This document shows, one piece after another, positions 35,599 to 44,983 of a stretch of DNA of 64,000 nucleotides. Position numbers and translations under genes: made by a program. Numbering within the stretch: the first letter of the stretch is position 1; each line of letters begins with the position of its first letter. The stretch spans positions 124,001 to 188,000 of the forward strand of contig NZ_JANUGX010000003.1 of NCBI RefSeq assembly GCF_024753245.1. The letters run 5' to 3'. The stretch is from Massilia norwichensis. GTDB lineage: Bacteria; Pseudomonadota; Gammaproteobacteria; Burkholderiales; Burkholderiaceae_D. Below the pieces are notes generated by a model that was given only the letters and a program-made list of their open reading frames with translations, did not search any database and was not told the origin of the DNA.

Positions 35599-37277
35599 AG
35601 TGAGGACTGCGCGGCCACCGAAGCTTCGGCATGCCGCACAAGCTGCCACATGCTTCGCCGCTGAATGACCTCGGGGCCGGCCGACTTGGCAAAGACGCCC
35701 GCAGGCAGCTGGAAGGTCGCCACAGGCAACAGACTGCCGCGCGCAAACCAGCGCGTCCCATCCAATGCGTGGGATTCCTCGCAGCGCCACCATCCGCTCG
35801 CAGGGCAGACTTCGCCGGTACGTACATAGCTTCCAAGCGGGGCCTTGCGGCCATCCAAGGGAGCGGCACCCAAGCCCTCATTCGGCATGACGGCGGGTGC
35901 GAGTGCCACGGTGATGGCGGTGCGCGGCCGCAGCCGTTTGTCGACCAGGGTCCAGGCGGTGGGCTGGGGGCTTTCGATACTCGGCTGGATACGTTTGAGC
36001 TTCTGCCATATCGTCTGACGGGGCAGCAGCAAGGCTTGCGGCATGCGGTCGCCCTGTCGGATGTACTGGACCGCCCCGCCATGCACGCTCAAGCCTTCCC
36101 CACCGGCGTCGCAGCGCCACCAACCGGATTGCGGGCAGATGTCTCCTGCATGGGCGACGGCGCCGAGTTTTGGGCCGGACGGTGCGGCCGGGATCGCGGA
36201 CGGCGGCGGGCCATCCTTCCTCAGGCGAATGCTGGAAGCGATGGTGTCCCAAAGAGACAGCAAGGCGTCTTCATGCAGGCTGGTATCAACCGGCTTTGCA
36301 CCTGGGCGCTCTCCGATACCGGTCTGGAGCTCAAGGGACAGATAGGGCTTGAGCGGGTCTTCGGCGAGCCCGCGAGTTTCCCAATTAAAGCCATAGGTCG
36401 TTGCGAAGTTATATTCGCGGACCCTTTCCAGCACCTCCTCGCCTTCGAGCCCATTGATGTTGCGCTTACCGGCACGTATTTTGGTCACGCGCAGCATGTC
36501 GTCGGCACTCGCGCCAGCATCGACCTCGGCAGTCCGCGACAGGATGCCTGCCCCGGCCTTGGCACCGGCGATGCTGAACAAAGCAAGCGCAAGGTCAGGG
36601 TGACCGGGAAGACCGAGGTGCATGGCCAGGTGTTCGCTGTTGTGCGTAGGTAGCGGTTCGGCGAACACAGCACCGGATACACAGAAGCCGGGCACCGCAG
36701 GAATCTCGTCCTTGCCGCGGATCTTGACCCGCGCCAGCAGGGCTTCGGACAACTTGACGTCACTATCGTCCGCATACTGCATCGACAGCACAAAGCTCAG
36801 CCCGCTCATATGCGCATGCGTTTCCACTGAAGCGTACTCGGATGTCACCCGTCGGTCGCCTTCGAATCCATGGCTGCGGGTCCGTCCGAACACGAAAGCG
36901 CGGGCGAGCATATTCGGCACACGTAATTCGCGGCTTTCAATCAAGCCACTGGAACGAGCGGCGTCGGCGTTCGCGCCGTTTGCTTTGAGTTCTGTCTCGC
37001 GCGTGGCGATCCGTTCACGGAAAGCCGTCTCGCTCTCTTCTCTTGTGCTGACCTCGAACCCGCCAAGCATGCCGCCGGAGAGACTGATTTGGGCCTGGGC
37101 CGGCACATCGACAAGGTAGCGCCCGACGCATACCGTTTTCAAGTTTTCCGTCATTTTCGCCACCTCGGATCGGTCCCGCATACTGCGGACGTGGCCGGCT
37201 GCCCAGCTTGCCGCGCAGGCAAGGGCAGCCAGCAGGACGACGAGTTCTCGCCATCCGCCTTTTCTTACTCGCGTCAT
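35595..37277 (-). CDS. Tli4-family T6SS immunity protein with CPxSGWWRC repeat tail (copy 2)
   Basis: A 560-residue paralogue of the downstream gene: N-terminal anchor (LVVLLAALACAASWAAG), NLKTVCVGRYLVDVPAQAQISLSGG, and the common end SLHEDALLSLWDTIASSIR near residue 355. After it come about 200 extra residues with two copies of a GxxCPxSGWWRC motif (about 380 and 485), probably disulphide-linked domains in the periplasm. It overlaps the Tle4 gene by 4 bp upstream and copy 1 downstream, so effector and both immunity genes form one translational unit. Confidence 0.88.
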   Translation of the reverse strand: MTRVRKGGWRELVVLLAALACAASWAAGHVRSMRDRSEVAKMTENLKTVCVGRYLVDVPAQAQISLSGGMLGGFEVSTREESETAFRERIATRETELKANGANADAARSSGLIESRELRVPNMLARAFVFGRTRSHGFEGDRRVTSEYASVETHAHMSGLSFVLSMQYADDSDVKLSEALLARVKIRGKDEIPAVPGFCVSGAVFAEPLPTHNSEHLAMHLGLPGHPDLALALFSIAGAKAGAGILSRTAEVDAGASADDMLRVTKIRAGKRNINGLEGEEVLERVREYNFATTYGFNWETRGLAEDPLKPYLSLELQTGIGERPGAKPVDTSLHEDALLSLWDTIASSIRLRKDGPPPSAIPAAPSGPKLGAVAHAGDICPQSGWWRCDAGGEGLSVHGGAVQYIRQGDRMPQALLLPRQTIWQKLKRIQPSIESPQPTAWTLVDKRLRPRTAITVALAPAVMPNEGLGAAPLDGRKAPLGSYVRTGEVCPASGWWRCEESHALDGTRWFARGSLLPVATFQLPAGVFAKSAGPEVIQRRSMWQLVRHAEASVAAQSSL

Positions 37278-38944
37278 GGCAATTTTTGCGTTAGCTTGAC
37301 GACGAGGTGTTGGGTCAACAGCAGTACAGCTTCGTTATTGAAGACATCCTGGTGGTCCACGCCGCGAATTTCGAACAACTGCTGCACTTTTCCGCGCGGT
37401 CCCGAGCCGGACTGGAGCGGCACCGTGCCATCGCCGCCCACGTCCTGACGCGCCGGCACGAACTCGAGCGCAGTTTTGTCCTCGACCTTGACACGGCGAC
37501 CGACAGTCTCCCGGTAGCCCGTCAATGCCGCCTTGCGCAAGTTTGCCTCGGTGAACACCGCGCCGGCGCCGGGATCTCTCGCCACCCAACGTACGGCACC
37601 AAACGACATGTGTTGCGTATCCGCGCCGTAGAAGGCGTAGGTGTTCGGGTGGTAGTAGGTGTCCAGCACGTCGCGGTGGAAGTTCTCGGCGCTGTCGACC
37701 GCAAGCTGGACGGCATGCGCAAGCTTGCGCTTGTCGCCACCAAACTTCTTTGCGGGATCAACCAACTGCAAGTCGATGAGCCGGTACCAGGACTGCGTAT
37801 CCCGGTACAAGTCGTATGGATTGCCAACCGGCAGATGTACGATGTCGCGTGGCACGTCTTTGTTATTGACTCGGCTGAGCATACAAACGTGAAGCCATGG
37901 TTGAGGGTAGAGGTGATTCGGCAACAACTGCAATGGGCCTGGTGCGGTGGCCATGACCGGCATCGTGAGCTCGGGCTTTCCACCCAGGATATCGGCGGCG
38001 AAATCGGCCTTGAGGTTGGCAGTTGCGTCGTTACTCGGGCTCCAGCGCTCGGTGCCACACGCAATCCGGCGATAGCAAACCGGCGCACCCAGGGCAGGCA
38101 TGACACCGTGGATGACCCCGAGGATCTGATCCGGAATCTGCTTGGCGCAAGCCCGTGCAACCAGCCCGCCCATCGAGTGGGTGACGATGATGACCTTGTT
38201 ACACTCACGCTTCAGTTGTCTCCACGATGCGATCGTGCTCTCGATGCGCCGACGGAGCCGTACGGCGGACTTTTCACAAGAGTCCAGCCAGTTGTATCCG
38301 CAGACGTAGACCGGGTAGTAATACCCGGCATGCTTCTCCAGCTCCTTTTGCGTAATCTTTTCGATGCTGCGCACGCCCCAGCTGGCCGGCTCGCAGGCCA
38401 TCACCTTTTTCCAGTGCTTGCACAGGACAGGAACGTTATCCAGCGGGTCCAGCTCGAAGGTGTGGTTCAAACCGACCTCAAGGCCGTAAAGCAGGTCGCC
38501 ATAGGAGTCCCAATGTACTTCGCCCCAGTAGCGCTCGCGGACTTCCTTTTCCAACATGCCGTAATTCCTGGCTTCCAAGGGCAGGCTGATGTCGCCGCGA
38601 TCGTCCACCTCGAGCATCCCGGCATCCAGAAGCCGCTGCCGCGTGCTGGGGTCCCGCTTACGCCACATGCGTGCGGCGTTGATGCCTGCAACGGATCCGT
38701 TCGGCGGTCGCCAGGCTTCTTCCCTCGGCTTGAGTCCCTGCTCTGCAAGCACTTTCGTGTCATCCACCGCCCGCAAATTCGTCCCCATAATCCCCGGCAC
38801 CACAATCACCGGCACCACCTTCGACGGCGGCATCGTGAACAGCCCGCGTGTCTTCAGCGCGGTCGGCGTCAGCACGGTGCGGCCGGTCCAGCTGCCGTCG
38901 GGCTGCGGGACGAGGTTCGGCAAGGGGCGGGTTGGATCTGCCAT
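37274..38944 (-). CDS. T6SS lipase effector, Tle4-like
   Basis: A 556-residue alpha/beta hydrolase without a signal peptide, as expected for a T6SS cargo. Motifs: VPVIVVPGIMGTNLR near residue 45, the nucleophile THSMGGLVAR (Ser257), Asp505 in GDGTVPLQSG and His531 in GVDHQDVF. This triad, and partnership with Tli4 genes, fits Tle4 phospholipases, which attack membrane lipids of rival cells. The N-terminal 35 residues (PNLVPQPDGSW) may contact VgrG. It follows vgrG by 28 bp. Confidence 0.9.
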   Translation of the reverse strand: MADPTRPLPNLVPQPDGSWTGRTVLTPTALKTRGLFTMPPSKVVPVIVVPGIMGTNLRAVDDTKVLAEQGLKPREEAWRPPNGSVAGINAARMWRKRDPSTRQRLLDAGMLEVDDRGDISLPLEARNYGMLEKEVRERYWGEVHWDSYGDLLYGLEVGLNHTFELDPLDNVPVLCKHWKKVMACEPASWGVRSIEKITQKELEKHAGYYYPVYVCGYNWLDSCEKSAVRLRRRIESTIASWRQLKRECNKVIIVTHSMGGLVARACAKQIPDQILGVIHGVMPALGAPVCYRRIACGTERWSPSNDATANLKADFAADILGGKPELTMPVMATAPGPLQLLPNHLYPQPWLHVCMLSRVNNKDVPRDIVHLPVGNPYDLYRDTQSWYRLIDLQLVDPAKKFGGDKRKLAHAVQLAVDSAENFHRDVLDTYYHPNTYAFYGADTQHMSFGAVRWVARDPGAGAVFTEANLRKAALTGYRETVGRRVKVEDKTALEFVPARQDVGGDGTVPLQSGSGPRGKVQQLFEIRGVDHQDVFNNEAVLLLTQHLVVKLTQKLP

Positions 38945-38972
38945 GGAATCTCCGGATTCTGTGTTGGCCGGC

Positions 38973-41759
38973 TCAGGCGGCCGGATGGTCTTCTTCGGGC
39001 AGGTAGGCCATGTCGACGCCGCCGATCATTTCGCCGATCAGCAGGGAGGTCCGGCCCTGGTCGTCGGTACGCCCGGTGACCGTGCGGCCGTCCTCGAAAG
39101 TCGCCTTGTAGCGCTGGTTCGGGATCGGCGCGCCGGTCTGCAGGTGGCGCAGCACCACGTATTCGTCCGTGTGCAGGTGCGAGGTCGGCAGGCGCACGTC
39201 CTTGGGACTGGCGCCGCCGGGTCCGAAATACATGAAATCGGAGCCCTTGTGGATCTGCTGGCTGCTGCTCTGGTGGGTGATCTTGCCGTCGACCCAGTCG
39301 GTGGTGGCACCGGGGGCGATGATCTTCACCGCCGGCGCTTCCAGTTCGATGCGCTCGGCGGCGATCAGGCTGATGCGGCCGGACGATTTGATCTGGATGT
39401 TGCCGAGGTGGGTCTGGACCACGATGTCGCCCTTGCCGGCGCCGAGCTTCATGCCCATTTCATGCGCGAACATGCTCAGCCCGCGCGCGGCGCGCATGAA
39501 GATGTTGCGGCCGGTGGAGATCTCGGCGTCGCCGGCGCTGACCACGTCGACCTTGTTCTGCGCGCCCAGCGCCAGGTTGTCGCTGCTGGCGAAGATGGCG
39601 CCGGCCGGCGCGCTGGCGGCGACGATCGGTGCGCCGCCACCGGCGCCAGTCTCGGCGACGTTGCTGCCCTCATGCCAGCGCTTCAGCTTGTCGACCAAGG
39701 CGGCCAGGCGCTGCTGCGAGGGCTCGTCCTCGTTGTGCACCGCCGCCAGCTTGCCGACTTCGTCGAGGATGCCCTGCATGACTTCGGCCAGGCCGACGAG
39801 TTCCGCGCGCCCCAGCTGGCCGCCGGCGCCGCCCTCGCCTTTTTCGGCGCTGATCAGGACACCCTGGGCGCCGCGCACCGCCACCGCCAGGTCGCTGCGC
39901 AGCTCGGCCCCTTCGCCGCGCGGGGCGCCGGCACCGTGGTCGCGCGGCTGGGTCATCCAGCCGAGGTTCAGTTCGGAGGCGCCGTGGTCGCTGCCCAACT
40001 GGGCGCTGATCTGGCCGCGGGTGTCGTCGAAGCGCAGCTGGTTGCCGCGCGCGCCGCCGATCTCCCTGGTGCGTGTGCCGGACAGGTAGCGGTTCCCGGG
40101 CAGGCTGCCTTCGCCGTTGAAGGCCGGCGGCGCCGAGCGCTGGTTATACAGCTGGGCCAGGACGATGGGCCGGTCCGGGTCGCCGCCCAGGAAGGCCACC
40201 AGCACTTCGGTGCCGACCCGCGGCAGGCCCAGCGCGCCGGACTGGTGCTGGCTGCCGCTGCCGTTGCCGGCCCAGTTCGAGGCCACCCTGACCCAGGCCG
40301 AGTCGGCCGGACCGCCGGAAGCGCCGGCGCCGCGCGCATGCTCGTGGTCGGCGCCGCGCATGCCGGGAAAGCGGATCTTGACCCGGCCCAGGGCGTCGCA
40401 GTGCACGTCTTCGTTGGGAGGGCCGACCACGAGCGCGCTTTGCAGCTCGGGATGCGGCAGGTCGGCGCGCGGATCGAAGGCCGGCACGATGGCGATCCCG
40501 CGCCGCACCGCGGTGAAAGCGATCCGCACCCGTCCGCTCTGGTCGGTGCCGTGTGCCCCCAGGCCCGGCCAGGCGGGCATCGAGGACGACAGCGCGCGCG
40601 GCAGGTTGTTGTCGGCCACCACACGCAGCTCGGTGATGACGAATTCGCGCTCGGGCGCCGGATGGGTGTCGATCTCGGGATGGTCTTCCAGCGCAAAATA
40701 CTGGCCAACGCAGAAGTCGCGCACGCTGCCCTCGCCGTGGAAGCATTTCGATTCGAATTCGTGGCGGCTCATGCGCACGTGGCCGAGGCGCCAGTGGTCT
40801 TCGACGTCGTTGCCGGCATGCGGCATCTCGACCAGGTAGTCGTCGAGGGTGGCGGCGAGCTGGTTGCCGCTCGGGCCCTGGTCGGCGATGCTGCGCGCGC
40901 TGGCAGTCATGAACTGGGTCCCGCCCGGGTTCTTGTAGTCCCAGCTGTGGCGGGTCGTCAGGCCCGGCTGCAGGCGGCGCGCGGCAGTCCAGGAGGTGAC
41001 GGTGTCGCGGCCGTCGGCCATGCCGTCGCGGTGGTAGCGCACGCTGCCGGCGCTGTTGCGCGGCAGGCTCATCGGGTCGGCGAACAGCACCAGCGTGTGT
41101 GCCGGGGTGCGGTCGTGCGCCGGGTCGACCGCGGTGCCGCGGCTGCGGCCGGCGCGGAATACCCAGGCGATGCCGCGGCGTTTCAACAGGCGCCGCACGA
41201 AGGCCGCATCCGATTCGTTGTACTGCATCGTCTGTTCGCGCGGCGGGTACTGGGCGAGATCGAGCAGCGCGTCGAGTTCGAGTTCGAAGGCATTCGCCAG
41301 CACCGTGTTCGAGTGGCGCCATTCGTCGCACAGCAGCTGCACGATCTCGAGTTCGTTCTGGTAGCGGAACACGCGGCTGTTGGTGCGCTTTTCCATGACC
41401 GCGAAGACGTCGCGCACCACCAGTTCGTAGGATGCCAGGGCGCCGTCCGAATCGCCGGCGCGCGCCTCGGTCACCAGCCCGCAGACGCTGCGCAGCTGGC
41501 CGCGGTCGGTGACGAACTGGATTTCGGCCGGCAGCGCGATCAGTTCCTTCAGCGGCAGGTGCGGGCTGCTGGCCAGGCAGGCGACACGATATTCGATGCC
41601 GCCGCAGACCGCCTCGCTGCCGACGACCCGCTGGGGCAGCAGGATGTCCTCGGCGAGCTGTCCCCCGTGCGCGAGGCGCAGGCGCAGCGGGCGGTGGGCC
41701 GTGCTCAGGGACTTCTCATGCTGCAGGACCCGCAGGAACTCGCTCGCGCTCTCCACCAT
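38973..41759 (-). CDS. vgrG: T6SS spike protein VgrG with DUF2345 and transthyretin-like tail
   Basis: A 928-residue VgrG. The gp27-like base (about 1-370), the gp5 OB-fold (LGRVKIRFPGMRG, WVRVASNWAGNGSG, LPRVGTEVLVAFLGGDPDRPIV), the DUF2345 beta-helix region (IFASSDNLALGAQNKVDVVSAGD) and a C-terminal domain of about 85 residues (EYVVLRHLQTGAPIPNQRY, DGRTVTGRTDDQGRTSLL). This last part has the pattern of transthyretin-like adaptor domains that in other VgrGs dock a Tle lipase, which suits the next gene. ATG 41759 is preceded by GGGAGAG. No PAAR, Hcp or sheath genes are in the window, so this is a satellite cargo locus. Confidence 0.94.
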   Translation of the reverse strand: MVESASEFLRVLQHEKSLSTAHRPLRLRLAHGGQLAEDILLPQRVVGSEAVCGGIEYRVACLASSPHLPLKELIALPAEIQFVTDRGQLRSVCGLVTEARAGDSDGALASYELVVRDVFAVMEKRTNSRVFRYQNELEIVQLLCDEWRHSNTVLANAFELELDALLDLAQYPPREQTMQYNESDAAFVRRLLKRRGIAWVFRAGRSRGTAVDPAHDRTPAHTLVLFADPMSLPRNSAGSVRYHRDGMADGRDTVTSWTAARRLQPGLTTRHSWDYKNPGGTQFMTASARSIADQGPSGNQLAATLDDYLVEMPHAGNDVEDHWRLGHVRMSRHEFESKCFHGEGSVRDFCVGQYFALEDHPEIDTHPAPEREFVITELRVVADNNLPRALSSSMPAWPGLGAHGTDQSGRVRIAFTAVRRGIAIVPAFDPRADLPHPELQSALVVGPPNEDVHCDALGRVKIRFPGMRGADHEHARGAGASGGPADSAWVRVASNWAGNGSGSQHQSGALGLPRVGTEVLVAFLGGDPDRPIVLAQLYNQRSAPPAFNGEGSLPGNRYLSGTRTREIGGARGNQLRFDDTRGQISAQLGSDHGASELNLGWMTQPRDHGAGAPRGEGAELRSDLAVAVRGAQGVLISAEKGEGGAGGQLGRAELVGLAEVMQGILDEVGKLAAVHNEDEPSQQRLAALVDKLKRWHEGSNVAETGAGGGAPIVAASAPAGAIFASSDNLALGAQNKVDVVSAGDAEISTGRNIFMRAARGLSMFAHEMGMKLGAGKGDIVVQTHLGNIQIKSSGRISLIAAERIELEAPAVKIIAPGATTDWVDGKITHQSSSQQIHKGSDFMYFGPGGASPKDVRLPTSHLHTDEYVVLRHLQTGAPIPNQRYKATFEDGRTVTGRTDDQGRTSLLIGEMIGGVDMAYLPEEDHPAA

Positions 41760-41991
41760 CTCTCCCGTATGACGCGCCGCAAAACGGCCGAGATGACATT
41801 TTTCCACGCCTGCCCAAGCGGACGTTGCAATTCATCATATACCTCAGGGCGGCGCACAACGGAACTTCGTTCGCCCAGAATTGTCGCGGCCGCTTCGATA
41901 TGACAGGAGGGTGTATCGCGCGCGCCCACACGGTGCATGGGGCAGCACCATGCGCCCCGGATGAGCGCAGGCATGCGGGATTAGGCGCAGC

Positions 41992-42795
41992 TCAGGATGC
42001 GAGCAGATTTTTCAGGCGGGGGATCGCGGCCAGTGCGCTCTGGCCGCTGGCGGTACGAATATCGTCCTCGGGCATGCCGCGCAATTCGGCCAGCATGCGG
42101 CCGATCGCCGGCAGCTGTTCCGGGCTGTTGCGTCCAGGGTGGATCCAGCTCGGGGCGATGTCGGGCGCATCGGTCTCCAGCACGATCGCGTCGAGCGGCA
42201 GTTCGAGCGCCAGGCGCCGGATCTGCAGCGCGCGCGTAAACGTCATGGCGCCGCCGAAGCCGAGCCGGAAGCCCAGGTCGATGAAGTTCTGCGCCTGCTG
42301 GAAGCTGCCGTTGAAGGCATGGGCGATGCCGCCGGCGGGGCGGATCTGGCGCACTTGCTTGAGCACCTGGTCCTGCGAGCGGCGCACGTGGGTCAGCACC
42401 GGCAAATCGAAGTCGCGCGCGATGCGCAGCTGCTCGCGTAGAAAATGCTCCTGCTTGGTGCGCATGGCCGGCTCGCACAGCATGGGGATGAAGAAGTCGA
42501 GCCCGATCTCGCCGATGGCCACAAAACGCGGGTCCGCCATCGCTTGCTCGACCAGGCGGCGCAGCAGAACCAGATCGTCGTCGGTGGCCTGCGGTACGTA
42601 GATCGGGTGGATGCCCAGCGCATACGAGGCGTTCGGCGCCGCATGGGCCAGCGCCCGGACCACCTCGAAGTTACCGCGCTCGACCGCCGGGATCACGATC
42701 ATCGCTACGCTGTCCTGCACTGCGCGCGCGGCCACCGCCAGCGATTCGCCGCCGAATTCGTGCGCGTCCAGATGGCAGTGGGTATCGATCCACAT
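41992..42795 (-). CDS. TatD-family metal-dependent hydrolase
   Basis: A 267-residue TatD-type nuclease/hydrolase with a TIM-barrel metal site: DTHCHLDAHEF at the start, AIGEIGLDFF, LTHVRRSQDQ, AHAFNGS and ETDAPDIAP. TatD enzymes are 3'-5' exonucleases or related phosphoesterases. It starts 6 bp after lolD ends, so it is probably in the lolCD transcript. Confidence 0.93.
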   Translation of the reverse strand: MWIDTHCHLDAHEFGGESLAVAARAVQDSVAMIVIPAVERGNFEVVRALAHAAPNASYALGIHPIYVPQATDDDLVLLRRLVEQAMADPRFVAIGEIGLDFFIPMLCEPAMRTKQEHFLREQLRIARDFDLPVLTHVRRSQDQVLKQVRQIRPAGGIAHAFNGSFQQAQNFIDLGFRLGFGGAMTFTRALQIRRLALELPLDAIVLETDAPDIAPSWIHPGRNSPEQLPAIGRMLAELRGMPEDDIRTASGQSALAAIPRLKNLLAS

Positions 42796-42801
42796 AAGGT
42801 G

Positions 42802-43518
42802 TCAGGCCGGCTGCGGCTGCAGTCCGTGCTCGGTGAGGCGCAGCACGCGGTCGCAGCGGCGGGCCAGTTCGGGGTCGTGGGTGACGATGACGAAGGCGGT
42901 GCCGAGGGTGCGCGAGAGTTCCAGCATCAGGTCGAAGATGGTCTCGGCGGTGGTGTGGTCGAGGTTACCGGTCGGCTCGTCGGCCAGCACGCAGGCCGGC
43001 TCGGTCACCAGCGCGCGCGCCAGGGCCACGCGCTGGCGTTCGCCGCCCGAGAGCTCGCCGGGACGGTGCACCGCGCGCTTGGCCAGGCCGACCCGCGCCA
43101 GCATCGCCTGCGCGCGCGCGACCGCCTCTTCGCGCTTGACCCGGCGGATCAAGAGCGGCATGGCGACGTTGTCCAGCGCCGAGAACTCCGGCAGCAGATG
43201 GTGGAACTGGTAGACGAAGCCGAGCGCCGCGTTGCGCAGGTCGCCGCGCCTGGTTTCGGACAGCGCCGCGAAATCCTCGCCCTGCAGCACCACCGCGCCG
43301 CCGCTCGGCGTATCGAGGCCGCCGAGGATGTGCAGCAGGGTCGACTTGCCGGAGCCGGAGGCGCCGACGATCGCCACGCGTTCGCCGCGGCCGATCGAAA
43401 AGTCGATGTTGTCCAGCACCTGCACCGCGTAGTCGCCTTCGCGGAAGGTCTTGCCGACGCCGCGGCAGGAAAGAACCGGCATGCCGGCGGTAGTTTCAGT
43501 AGTCATCATTTTATTCAT
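42802..43518 (-). CDS. lolD: Lipoprotein-releasing ABC transporter ATPase LolD
   Basis: A 238-residue ABC ATPase: Walker [11 protein letters not shown]-loop region [15 protein letters not shown] (typical of LolD), signature [15 protein letters not shown], Walker [13 protein letters not shown] and H-loop VTHD. With LolC/E it releases outer-membrane lipoproteins from the inner membrane to LolA. Its ATG overlaps the end of lolC by 8 bp; another ATG lies 9 nt further in. Confidence 0.97.
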   Translation of the reverse strand: MNKMMTTETTAGMPVLSCRGVGKTFREGDYAVQVLDNIDFSIGRGERVAIVGASGSGKSTLLHILGGLDTPSGGAVVLQGEDFAALSETRRGDLRNAALGFVYQFHHLLPEFSALDNVAMPLLIRRVKREEAVARAQAMLARVGLAKRAVHRPGELSGGERQRVALARALVTEPACVLADEPTGNLDHTTAETIFDLMLELSRTLGTAFVIVTHDPELARRCDRVLRLTEHGLQPQPA

Positions 43519-44776
43519 AGCGCAGTGCCTCGGCCGGCTTGACGCGCGAGGCCGACCAGCTCGGGTAGATCGTTGCGGCGAAGGCCAGCAGCACCGAGAT
43601 GCCGCCGATCTTGAAAACGTCCGGCCAGCGCATGTCGGAAGGGATCGCGCTGATCCGGTAGATGTCCCTGGACAGGAACTGGATCCCGAACAGGTGCTCG
43701 ATGAAAGGCACGATCACGTCGATGTTCATGGCCACCAGCACGCCCAGGGCGACGCCGGCCAGGGTGCCCAGGATGCCGACCAAGCCGCCCTGGATCATGA
43801 AGATCTTCATGATCGAACGCGGCGAGGAGCCGAGAGTGCGCAGGATTGCGATGTCGGGCTGCTTGTCGGTCACCGTCATGACCAGCGAGGACACCAGGTT
43901 GAACGCGGCCACCGCGATGATCAGGGTCAGGATGATGAACATCATGCGCTTTTCGGTCTGCACAGCGGCGAACCAGGTCGCGTTCAGCTTGGACCAGTCG
44001 CGCACGACCAGGTCGCCGCTCATCGATTTCTTGAGCTGGTCCGCCACCAGCGGCGCCTGGCGCATGTCGGCGATGCGCAGGCGAAGGCCCTGCGGCGCGC
44101 TCAGGCGCTCCATGCGCTCGGCATCCTGCAGGTCGACGAAGGCCATGGTCGCATCGAATTCGTCGTGGCCGGACTCGAAGATGCCGGCCACCGTGAAGCT
44201 GCGCGTGCGCGGCACGATGCCGGCCGGCGTCACCTGGCCCTGGGCCAGCATCATATTGACCTTGTCGCCGATGCCGACGCCGAGCGAGCGCGCCAGCACC
44301 TCGCCGAGCACGATGTTGAATTCGCCGGGACGCAGGTTCTGCAGGCTGCCCTGGCGCACCTGGGCGCCCACGTTCGAGACATTGTGTTCCTGCGCCGGCA
44401 GGATGCCGCGGATGACCGCGGGCTTCATCGCCTCGTCGCGCACCAGCAGACCCTGGGTTTCCACGAATGGCGCGGCGCCGCGCACGGCCGGGTTGCGGAA
44501 GGCTTCCTTCTCGGCCGCCTGCCAGTTCGCCATGCCGCCGCTGGCATCGAACACCTCGATATGGGCCAGCACCGACAGCATCCGGTCCGTCACGTCCTTC
44601 TGGAAGCCGTTCATCACCGACAGCACGACGATCAGCGCGGCCACCCCGAGCGCGATGCCGGACACCGAAATCAGGGAAATGAAGGAGATGAAGCTGTTGC
44701 GGCTGCTGCGCTTGCCGGCGCGCGTGTAGCGCAGGCCGACCAGCCATTCGTACGGCAATTTGTGGATGATGCTCAT
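43511..44776 (-). CDS. lolC: Lipoprotein-releasing permease LolC/LolE-type
   Basis: A 421-residue permease with four membrane helices: TM1 in [27 protein letters not shown] (about 27-52), a large periplasmic domain, and three C-terminal helices of the FtsX family. The opening motif [20 protein letters not shown] and the end [15 protein letters not shown] are characteristic. Only one permease gene is present, so it may act as a homodimer (LolF-like) with LolD. ATG 44776 starts the usual N-terminus. Confidence 0.95.
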   Translation of the reverse strand: MSIIHKLPYEWLVGLRYTRAGKRSSRNSFISFISLISVSGIALGVAALIVVLSVMNGFQKDVTDRMLSVLAHIEVFDASGGMANWQAAEKEAFRNPAVRGAAPFVETQGLLVRDEAMKPAVIRGILPAQEHNVSNVGAQVRQGSLQNLRPGEFNIVLGEVLARSLGVGIGDKVNMMLAQGQVTPAGIVPRTRSFTVAGIFESGHDEFDATMAFVDLQDAERMERLSAPQGLRLRIADMRQAPLVADQLKKSMSGDLVVRDWSKLNATWFAAVQTEKRMMFIILTLIIAVAAFNLVSSLVMTVTDKQPDIAILRTLGSSPRSIMKIFMIQGGLVGILGTLAGVALGVLVAMNIDVIVPFIEHLFGIQFLSRDIYRISAIPSDMRWPDVFKIGGISVLLAFAATIYPSWSASRVKPAEALRYE

Positions 44777-44983
44777 GGACCCCGTGATTGACTTGTAAAT
44801 GCTTCCAGCCCCGCAGTGTGCCATACAAAGCTCATCCATGTGAGGTCTTGTCACAATTGAAAATAGTTTTTTGCTATCGGCGTTCAATCGAATCTCTATT
44901 GCGCTGTGCTGTCAGATCGCTATCGTGACTGGCACTTCATTTTTAACCATCCGGCTCATTGAGTAGATAACCAGGAGAAACCA

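Noticed and set aside
38589..41903. Plus-strand open frame of 1104 codons across vgrG
   Set aside because: Antisense shadow. Low-complexity Ala/Gly/Val composition and no motifs, while the minus strand is a full VgrG.
42802..44776. Missing lolE as evidence of a broken Lol system
   Set aside because: Many bacteria use a single LolC/E-type (LolF) permease with LolD; one permease gene is normal outside enterics.
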